Source of the DNA: Bacteroidota bacterium
Lineage (GTDB): Bacteria; Bacteroidota; Bacteroidia; B-17B0; Aurantibacillaceae
Length of the DNA stretch: 7,602 nucleotides
Assembly: GCA_947474485.1 (NCBI GenBank)
Contig: CANJJP010000066.1
Coordinates: 1-7,602 of the forward strand
Direction: 5' to 3'
Each line of letters opens with the position of its first letter. Positions within the stretch are counted from its first letter, which is position 1. Below, in pieces: positions 1 to 5,482 of the stretch. The notes below the pieces were generated by a model that saw only the letters and a program-made list of their open reading frames with translations, made no database searches and had not been told where the DNA came from. The position numbers and the translations under genes were made by a program.

Positions 1-635
1 AATTCGCAGTGCTTGGTACTGAGGAATCATGCACTGGTGACCCTGCTAAACGTGCAGGTAACGAGTTCCTTTTTCAAATGCAAGCAATGGGTAACATTGC
101 AGTGCTAAATGGGTATGACGTAAAAAAAATAGTTACAGGTTGTCCTCATTGTTTTAATACCTTGAAAAATGAGTATCCAAATTTAGGCGGAACCTTTGAA
201 GTTGTTCATCACACACAATTAGTTCAAGAACTTATAAACGCCGGTAAACTAAAGGTTGAAGGTGGAACTTTTAAAGGAAAGAAAATTGTTTTTCACGACC
301 CATGTTATTTAGGAAGAGCTAACGATGTGTACGAAGCTCCACGTGATATTATTAAAAAATTAGATGCTGAACTTACCGAAATGAAACGCAGTAAAGCCAA
401 TGGTTTATGCTGTGGTGCTGGTGGAGCGCAGATGTTTAAGGAAGCAGAAAAAGGAAACAAAGAAGTAAATAACGAAAGAGCAGAGGAGGCTTTAGCCGAG
501 AACCCAGATGTAATTGCTGTTGGTTGTCCTTTCTGTAACACAATGATGACGGATGGAGTGAAGCATCTTAATAAAGAAGATAAAACCAAAGTACTAGATG
601 TAGCAGAACTAATTGCCACGGCAAACGATTTATAA
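1..635 (+). CDS. (Fe-S)-binding protein with two CCG domains, heterodisulfide-reductase/glycolate-oxidase type (5' truncated)
   Basis: Only the C-terminal part is present. The frame is open to the left edge (first full codon at base 3), so the GTG at base 9 is an internal valine, not a start. Numbering from that valine, the first CCG-type domain has Cys8 in an EESCTGDP motif and Cys45-x2-Cys48 in GCPHC. The second is complete: Cys99 (HDPCYLGR), Cys134-Cys135 (LCCGAGGAQM) and Cys173-x2-Cys176 (GCPFC). This C-x34-CC-x37-CxxC pattern is the CCG (DUF3483/HdrB-like) signature, which in characterised relatives binds an iron-sulfur cluster. Such proteins carry electrons in heterodisulfide reductase, glycolate/lactate oxidase and ETF-linked complexes; the missing N-terminus probably holds ferredoxin-type 4Fe-4S motifs, but that is inference. 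Electron donor and acceptor cannot be read from the sequence. It is followed one base later by the 153-aa gene and is probably translationally coupled to it. Confidence 0.93.
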   Translation, partial: FAVLGTEESCTGDPAKRAGNEFLFQMQAMGNIAVLNGYDVKKIVTGCPHCFNTLKNEYPNLGGTFEVVHHTQLVQELINAGKLKVEGGTFKGKKIVFHDPCYLGRANDVYEAPRDIIKKLDAELTEMKRSKANGLCCGAGGAQMFKEAEKGNKEVNNERAEEALAENPDVIAVGCPFCNTMMTDGVKHLNKEDKTKVLDVAELIATANDL

Positions 636-636
636 G

Positions 637-1098
637 ATGGCTGGAAAAGTTTGGATATACCTTAGCGACAAAGAATTTTCAACAGAAATGAAAGCAAATA
701 TTGCTATTGATTGCGATGCTTTTTTGAAAGAATGGAACGCACATGGTAATATGCTTACCGGTAGTGCTGAGATTTTGAATAATCGTTTTATTATAATAAA
801 AATTGATGAAACTGGTTACGCTGCAAGTGGCTGTAGTATAGATAAACAAGTGCAGTTTATAAAAGAACTTGAACAAAAATATACTATAAGTTTATTAAAT
901 CGCTTACTTGTTGCTTATAAAGAAGGTGATGCAGTTATTGTTAAACCTGCAAATGAAGTCAAACGAATGCTAAAGGAAGGTAGTTTGTTTTTGGATACTA
1001 TTTACTTTGATTCAGCTATTTTAGATGAACAACAATTTGCCTCTTCATTCGAAATTCCAATAAGCAAAAGTTGGTTAGCGCCTAAAGACTTGGTTTAA
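637..1098 (+). CDS. conserved 153-aa Bacteroidota protein, commonly named 'ABC transporter ATPase' but without ATPase motifs
   Basis: I chose the ATG at 637 (MAGKVWIY) because it lies one base after the upstream TAA (633-635), a usual coupling arrangement; a TTG at 613 in the same frame would add eight residues overlapping the upstream gene and is less likely. The product is a small soluble protein with no signal peptide or membrane segment. Recognisable stretches are VWIY (5-8), a WNAHG motif (33-37), NRFIII (49-54) and GCSID (65-69). I recognise the overall pattern as a family that databases label 'ABC transporter ATPase'. The sequence does not support that name: there is no Walker A (GxxxxGKS/T), no LSGGQ signature and no Walker B, and 153 residues is well short of an ABC nucleotide-binding domain. 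The real function is unknown. Its position directly after an iron-sulfur electron carrier suggests a role linked to that protein, which is inference from context only. Confidence 0.85.
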   Translation: MAGKVWIYLSDKEFSTEMKANIAIDCDAFLKEWNAHGNMLTGSAEILNNRFIIIKIDETGYAASGCSIDKQVQFIKELEQKYTISLLNRLLVAYKEGDAVIVKPANEVKRMLKEGSLFLDTIYFDSAILDEQQFASSFEIPISKSWLAPKDLV

Positions 1099-1275
1099 TT
1101 GGTTTTTGAGAAGTTTAATAATAATTCAACATCGAAATAACCCTGTAATGTTGATTGGTGCCGATAGCTCCTTTCTTGATTTAGTCTCTGAGAAGAAATA
1201 CGTACATATTTTGTTGTAACTGCATCTTGCTCTAATGAAGTGTTTGCGAGGAAATGTAATTCTGTTTGAATAAAT
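1099..1275. other. convergent intergenic gap
   Basis: This 177-bp stretch lies between the stop codons of the rightward 153-aa gene and the leftward serine hydrolase gene. I see no strong GC-rich hairpin followed by a T-run on either strand. The best inverted repeat is 7 bp (TCAACAT at 1126-1132 with ATGTTGA at 1148-1154, loop 15 nt), too weak and AT-rich to call a terminator. On the minus strand a 65-codon frame (1292-1095) runs across it without an ATG; it is treated as a finding, not a gene. Confidence 0.5.
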
Positions 1276-2388
1276 TCAATACCCAGCTGCAATACTTTTC
1301 ATTGTATCCCACCAATTTACTCCACCTTCTTTTTTTCCTAAGCGTACAATAATTAAATTTTTTGCTGGGTTTACGTAAACGTATTGTCCTAAAATACCAA
1401 TTGCCATAAAATCGCCAGCACGTGATGGAATCCACCATTGGTATTGGTAGTAAGTTATGCTGCCTGCTGTGGTATCTATTTTTGTTGAGTTAGCTACCCA
1501 GTCTTTTGAAATGAGTTGTTTGCCATCCCAATTTCCTTTGTTTAAATACAAGCGACCAAATTTTGCAAAGTCGCGGGCACGTGCGTTAATGCAACAGAAG
1601 GTTTTTTCTAAGCCATTTTTCTTTTTATCAATGCTCCAACTAGCATCGTATTCCATGTTAAGTGGAGTCCAAATTTTTTCTTGTAAGTATTGTGTTACTG
1701 TTTTTGTTTTTAAAGCACGTGCTAAAATTAAACCAAGCAATTGTGTGTTTCCGCTTTTGTACTCGAACTCGGTACCTGGGGCTTTTTTTAATTTTAGTTT
1801 GCCACATTGTTTTTCTAAATGCCTGCCATAATAAAATGCTGCTACGTGCCCAAAAGGATTAAAATAACCTTCGTTAAATTTTAAACCTGATGTCATTTGT
1901 AAAACGTGTTTAATGCTTACTTTATCAAATCCATTCTTCTTCATTTCGGGAATGTAATTGGTAATGGGCTCTTCAACTGATTTAATTAGGCCATCATCAA
2001 TTGCACAACCTATAAGAGCAGATGTAATAGATTTTGACATGGAGAAAGAAGGAACAATTGAGGCATCGTCATAACCTTTGTAATATTTTTCAAAATGTAT
2101 ACTATCGTTTTGGATGATAAGGAAAGCAACTGTTTTACTTCCTTCCAACATTTTTTCGAAATTAATTTCTTCTTTATTTGCTTTTACAAATGCCTTTGGA
2201 AATTTAGGTTTTGTTGCAGTAAAAAAAGTGAATGGAGTAGCGGAGGCTTTTAAATCGCGCTTTGGAAAAACCTTGTAATCCTTAATATCGGCAAAGTTAT
2301 AAAATACAAAACGCCCCAATTGGCATGAGCTTAACACAAGTGTTATGATTGCACTTAAAAAAAGAAAGCGTTTGATTTTTGATTTCAT
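1276..2388 (-). CDS. lipoprotein serine hydrolase, beta-lactamase (class C)/NylB-like fold
   Basis: The product is 370 aa. It begins with a lipoprotein signal peptide: basic MKSKIKR, a hydrophobic core, then the lipobox LSSC with the lipidation Cys at residue 22, so the enzyme is probably anchored in a membrane facing the periplasm or cell surface. The catalytic SxxK motif is SMSK (Ser116, Lys119) in a PSFSMSKSITSALIG context. The second motif is Tyr210-Lys-Ser212 (FEYKSGNTQLLG), the YxS form seen in esterase and 6-aminohexanoate-dimer hydrolase (NylB) relatives rather than the YxN of true class C beta-lactamases. A C-terminal GILGQYVYVNP segment (331-341) sits where the third motif is expected. 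Length and the GGVNWWDT ending fit the family. The likely reaction is hydrolysis of an ester or amide through an acyl-serine; the substrate is unknown and antibiotic resistance should not be assumed. It starts 19 nt after the mgtE stop with no visible promoter, so it is probably co-transcribed with mgtE. Confidence 0.92.
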   Translation of the reverse strand: MKSKIKRFLFLSAIITLVLSSCQLGRFVFYNFADIKDYKVFPKRDLKASATPFTFFTATKPKFPKAFVKANKEEINFEKMLEGSKTVAFLIIQNDSIHFEKYYKGYDDASIVPSFSMSKSITSALIGCAIDDGLIKSVEEPITNYIPEMKKNGFDKVSIKHVLQMTSGLKFNEGYFNPFGHVAAFYYGRHLEKQCGKLKLKKAPGTEFEYKSGNTQLLGLILARALKTKTVTQYLQEKIWTPLNMEYDASWSIDKKKNGLEKTFCCINARARDFAKFGRLYLNKGNWDGKQLISKDWVANSTKIDTTAGSITYYQYQWWIPSRAGDFMAIGILGQYVYVNPAKNLIIVRLGKKEGGVNWWDTMKSIAAGY

Positions 2389-2407
2389 AAAGCGAGCTAA
2401 TTAAAAA

Positions 2408-3763
2408 TTAAACAACATTATAAAGCATACGTCCAATTAAAAAATAAATGGTGATGCCTAAAATATCATTTAATGTGGTTACAAATGGACCCGTTGCTAA
2501 TGCAGGGTTTATTTTAAAACGATACAATGTAAGAGGAACAAATGTTCCTAAAAAGGATGCAAATAATATTACAGTAATAAGCGCAATACTTACAACTGAT
2601 GCAAGTTGAAAGCTGTCACTAATTAATAGATTGTATCCAAAAATAAGTGATGAACAAATTAAACCATTTATTAACCCAACGCCTAACTCTTTCATTAGTT
2701 TTGGAACAAGCTTTTCATCTCTTAAGGTATTGTTGGCTAAACCTTGCACAATAATAGCAGATGATTGTACCCCCACATTTCCGCCCATTGCCCCGATTAG
2801 CGGAATAAAAAATGCCATCTCAGGATGAATTTGTATTTGACCTTCGTAGCTACTAATAATACGCGAACCAATAATTCCACCACACATGCCAACTAAAAGC
2901 CAGGGAATACGAGCTCTTGAGAGCCTCCATATTTTATCCGAAGAGTCAACATCATCCGAGATTCCCGACATGCGTTGTATGTCTTTCTCTGCTTCTTCGC
3001 GTATAACATCAACTACGTCATCAATGGTAATTCTTCCAACTAATCTTCCTAATGTATCTACAACAGGCAATACAACCAAGTCATACTTGCGCATGATGTC
3101 GGATATTTCTCCTGTGTCGGTATTTGTTTTTACTGAAATAATTTCTGAATCAAAAATATCATTAATTAAAGCCGAAGGAGCTGAAATGACTAATTTTTTT
3201 AGCGATAACATTCCAATCAATCTTTCTTTATCATCCACAACATAAACAGCATACATTACATTTACACTATCTGTTTGTTGACGAATTTGCTCGATACATG
3301 CAGTTACTGTTTCATGTGCATAAACACTCACTAACTCTTTTGCCATTAGTGAACCTGCAGTACCTTCTTCGTAATTTAAGAGGTCGGCAATATCACTTGC
3401 CTGTTCAATATCTTCTAATTGAGAAAGTACTTCGTCTTGAATCTCTTCAGGTAATTCGTTGATAACATCGGCGGCATCATCCGAGTCCATGTTATCTAAC
3501 TGCTCTGCAATTTCTTTAGTAGATAAGGATGCGAGTAATTGCTCACGCATATCTTCATCTAACTCTAAAAGTACATCAGCAGTACTTTCCTCTGGCATTA
3601 AATCATAGAGGTACTTAGCTTCTTCAAAACTAAGTTTATCAAAGATTTCGGCAATATCCGCCGCGTAGTATTCGTTTAACTGTTCAGTTAAATAAGCATC
3701 CTTGTGTTCCTCAATTGCGGAACGCAGGGTGTTTAAATATTCTGTGGTTAATTCGAATTGCAT
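2408..3763 (-). CDS. mgtE: magnesium transporter MgtE
   Basis: This is a full-length MgtE (451 aa), a homodimeric Mg2+-gated Mg2+ channel of the inner membrane. The order is standard: an acidic helical MgtE N domain (about 25-130, rich in Asp/Glu, e.g. NMDSDDAADV at 91-100); two CBS domains (about 138-196, starting TAGSLMAKE, and 200-258, ending TIDDVVDVI); a connecting 'plug' helix (about 258-284); then five membrane segments (about 286-306, 315-341, 359-382, 386-411, 423-449). Pore-family motifs are present: GAMGGNVGVQSS (324-335) and NPALATGPFVTTLND (419-433), whose Asp433 corresponds to the conserved pore aspartate (Asp432 in the Thermus thermophilus protein). In characterised MgtE, Mg2+ binding between the N and CBS domains closes the pore when internal Mg2+ is high. 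I see no long leader that could hold an Mg2+ riboswitch: only 70 nt separate it from the upstream gene. A TAnnTTTG box lies 14 nt before the ATG. Confidence 0.97.
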   Translation of the reverse strand: MQFELTTEYLNTLRSAIEEHKDAYLTEQLNEYYAADIAEIFDKLSFEEAKYLYDLMPEESTADVLLELDEDMREQLLASLSTKEIAEQLDNMDSDDAADVINELPEEIQDEVLSQLEDIEQASDIADLLNYEEGTAGSLMAKELVSVYAHETVTACIEQIRQQTDSVNVMYAVYVVDDKERLIGMLSLKKLVISAPSALINDIFDSEIISVKTNTDTGEISDIMRKYDLVVLPVVDTLGRLVGRITIDDVVDVIREEAEKDIQRMSGISDDVDSSDKIWRLSRARIPWLLVGMCGGIIGSRIISSYEGQIQIHPEMAFFIPLIGAMGGNVGVQSSAIIVQGLANNTLRDEKLVPKLMKELGVGLINGLICSSLIFGYNLLISDSFQLASVVSIALITVILFASFLGTFVPLTLYRFKINPALATGPFVTTLNDILGITIYFLIGRMLYNVV

Positions 3764-3777
3764 AAAATAAAGCTGGG

Positions 3778-3785
3778 CAAAATTA
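3778..3785 (-). promoter_or_regulatory. candidate Bacteroidota -7 promoter box for mgtE
   Basis: Read on the minus strand this is TAATTTTG, an exact match to the Bacteroidota -7 consensus TAnnTTTG, ending 14 nt before the mgtE ATG at 3763. That spacing agrees with the two boxes in the 5424-5482 divergent region. No TTTG-like -33 element is evident about 20 nt further upstream, so the call rests on the -7 box and position alone. It would give mgtE and the hydrolase gene a transcript with a very short leader. Confidence 0.45.
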
Positions 3786-3833
3786 GCAATTTACCTGAGA
3801 GCGTAGCCCTAATTTATCCTTAATAGCAATAAT

Positions 3834-5423
3834 TTAATACTTGATTACCTTTATTGGATTTCGGTTATTTAAACTAACGAAATAAATTCCGCTACTTAAT
3901 TGCTTTCCAATACTCATTTCCCCTGAGTTCTCATTAAAATTGTAGGTTTCAACTACTTTTCCAAGATGGTCAGTTACTATTAAAGTAGCATTTAATTCTT
4001 CGTTTTTAAGTGCGTATGCAATTTTTAATTCCTCATTAAATGGATTGTTTTTAATGATTAAACTCGTTTGATTGTTGGAATAACTATTAATACCAACACC
4101 ATTAGGTAATAGTTTGCGGTTTAAAATTGAAAGCACTCCATTAGTTAACTGCACGTTATTTACAACTAAAGTTTGGTAACCCGTTTTTGAAAGTTGAACG
4201 TTGTAAGAGCCCGCAGCTACTGTTCCTGTTGAAAAGTTGCCTCCATTTGCAGTACTCGTGTTCATTGCTGTGAATCCAATAATGGTAATAGTAACTCCAT
4301 TTAAATTAGCAAGTGTAACAGAATCTTTAATGTTTCCTTCTAACCAACATGCACGCATATAAGTTGGTGTTAACACATGCAATCCGTTTTCAATATTTGA
4401 AACTACAATTGTTCCTGAAGGTAAAAAAGGATATACACCCCAAGCTCCATTAAATCCGTTACCTGCGCCTGCAGTGTAAGTATCATAATTTCCTACTTGT
4501 ATCATATTGTGTGGACGTTTAACATCTACAATGGTAAATCCATCCTTATACCATGATGTAACCGCAAATGTATCTAATGTAATGTGTGTGTTGTGCACAA
4601 TTGAATTACTTCCTGGGTTCGATTTTATTTGATCTAATTCAATTACATTTCCTAAGTCGCTGATGTCGTATGAAGTTAGAGCTGAATTACTTTTTTCGTC
4701 AGTAGTAAATAAATAATGTTTATCGGGACTTGGCCAAGTGTTATGAGTAAAGTTAAGCGGTGTAGCAAAGGTTGTTAGTACAGTTGGATTTGTTTTATTA
4801 GTAAAATCAACTATTGTACATGTGCCATCTAAAATTTCTCCTGCATATAATGTATCGTTATCTACATATCCATCATGCACGTATTTGATGTCGTAACTTC
4901 CTAAATAGCTAGGATTCCAAGGGTCAGCTAAACTGCAGCATATTGCCCCGCCGTTACCAATATTTGTTCCGTATAAATATAGATTAGCTTTAGTTGTATC
5001 AATATGCAAGGCATGAATAGTACCAAGTGTTCCTCCAGGCAAGTTGGGCGTCCAATAATGATAAGGAACATTAACAGCGGGTAAGTGGCGTAAATCGGCT
5101 ATTTGAACACCGCCGCCAGCTTCAGAAGTAATATAAGCGTAATTCTGATATACTTTAATTTCTTTCCAAATTTGGTTAGGGCCAGCAACCCAGGGCAAAG
5201 CAATTACTTCAAAAGGATTGTCTGGGTCGGTAACATCTACAATCGACATTCCAGTTTCTACACCAACTAAGGCATATTCTTTTCCGGTACTATCAACATA
5301 TCCACATATATTAGCACATTCTTTTCCAGGGTACTGAAAATTGGAACGATGCACAACATTAACGTTTTGACTTTTGGACACTGAAAATAGTATCAAAAAA
5401 AGTAATAAAAAATAGTTTTTCAT
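3834..5423 (-). CDS. T9SS-secreted choice-of-anchor B family beta-propeller protein
   Basis: The product is 529 aa and exported. It has a Sec signal peptide (about 1-18, hydrophobic core YFLLLFLILFSV, likely cut before Gln19). The body carries LVIVD-like repeats of the form G-x-x-I-V-D-x-x-x-P-x-N-P starting near residues 58, 105, 159, 200, 248, 295 and 347, a period of about 42-54 residues expected for a seven-bladed propeller. Motifs I associate with the choice-of-anchor B family are visible: YVHDGYV (181-187), THNTW (226-230), VHNTH (276-280) and GAWGVYPF (326-333), then ENGLHVL (345-351). Residues about 358-440 look like a carboxypeptidase-regulatory-type beta-sandwich (GSYNVQLSKTGYQTL). 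About 455-529 is a T9SS type A sorting domain (NPFNEEL, LGKVVETY, LSSGIYFVSL, ending KVIKY), predicting export through the outer membrane by PorU/V-type machinery. Biochemical function is not known. The gene stands first in the leftward set, divergent from recQ, with mgtE 70 nt downstream but probably on its own promoter. Confidence 0.92.
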   Translation of the reverse strand: MKNYFLLLFLILFSVSKSQNVNVVHRSNFQYPGKECANICGYVDSTGKEYALVGVETGMSIVDVTDPDNPFEVIALPWVAGPNQIWKEIKVYQNYAYITSEAGGGVQIADLRHLPAVNVPYHYWTPNLPGGTLGTIHALHIDTTKANLYLYGTNIGNGGAICCSLADPWNPSYLGSYDIKYVHDGYVDNDTLYAGEILDGTCTIVDFTNKTNPTVLTTFATPLNFTHNTWPSPDKHYLFTTDEKSNSALTSYDISDLGNVIELDQIKSNPGSNSIVHNTHITLDTFAVTSWYKDGFTIVDVKRPHNMIQVGNYDTYTAGAGNGFNGAWGVYPFLPSGTIVVSNIENGLHVLTPTYMRACWLEGNIKDSVTLANLNGVTITIIGFTAMNTSTANGGNFSTGTVAAGSYNVQLSKTGYQTLVVNNVQLTNGVLSILNRKLLPNGVGINSYSNNQTSLIIKNNPFNEELKIAYALKNEELNATLIVTDHLGKVVETYNFNENSGEMSIGKQLSSGIYFVSLNNRNPIKVIKY

Positions 5424-5439
5424 AGGTTTTAGGTTATTC

Positions 5440-5447
5440 CAAAGTTA
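5440..5447 (-). promoter_or_regulatory. candidate -7 promoter box for the choice-of-anchor B gene
   Basis: On the minus strand this reads TAACTTTG, matching TAnnTTTG, with 16 nt between the box and the ATG at 5423. No clear -33 TTTG is present at the usual distance. It lies 14 bp from the oppositely oriented recQ box, so the two polymerase footprints would overlap. Confidence 0.42.
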
Positions 5448-5461
5448 ACGAATTATTTTTA

Positions 5462-5469
5462 TAATTTTG
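5462..5469 (+). promoter_or_regulatory. candidate -7 promoter box for recQ
   Basis: The sequence TAATTTTG matches the Bacteroidota consensus TAnnTTTG and lies 13 nt before the recQ ATG at 5483. The expected -33 element would fall inside or next to the opposing box at 5440-5447 and is not recognisable there. No Shine-Dalgarno sequence precedes the ATG, which is usual for this phylum. Confidence 0.45.
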
Positions 5470-5482
5470 AGCTACTACACAA

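Noticed and set aside
305..619. 104-codon minus-strand open frame opposite the iron-sulfur protein gene
   Set aside because: It is antisense to a strongly conserved coding sequence with intact cysteine motifs, and its Ser/Leu-rich translation has no recognisable family.
1126..1154. Inverted repeat TCAACAT/ATGTTGA as a possible bidirectional terminator
   Set aside because: The stem is 7 bp, AT-rich, with a 15-nt loop and no T-tract; this occurs readily by chance in such DNA.
1457..1831. 124-codon plus-strand open frame within the serine hydrolase region
   Set aside because: It lies opposite the hydrolase, whose catalytic motifs and length are intact; the translation is low in recognisable features.
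1276..2388. Serine hydrolase as a class C beta-lactamase giving resistance
   Set aside because: The second motif is YxS rather than YxN, and the protein is a lipoprotein closer to NylB-like esterase/amidase relatives.
2886..3245. 119-codon plus-strand open frame inside mgtE
   Set aside because: It is antisense to the CBS and plug region of an intact mgtE, and its Ser/Thr-rich product is the expected shadow of an Asp/Glu-rich gene.
3764..3833. Possible Mg2+-sensing riboswitch (M-box) upstream of mgtE
   Set aside because: The whole gap is 70 nt, far too short for an M-box aptamer plus expression platform, and the candidate promoter sits near its downstream end.
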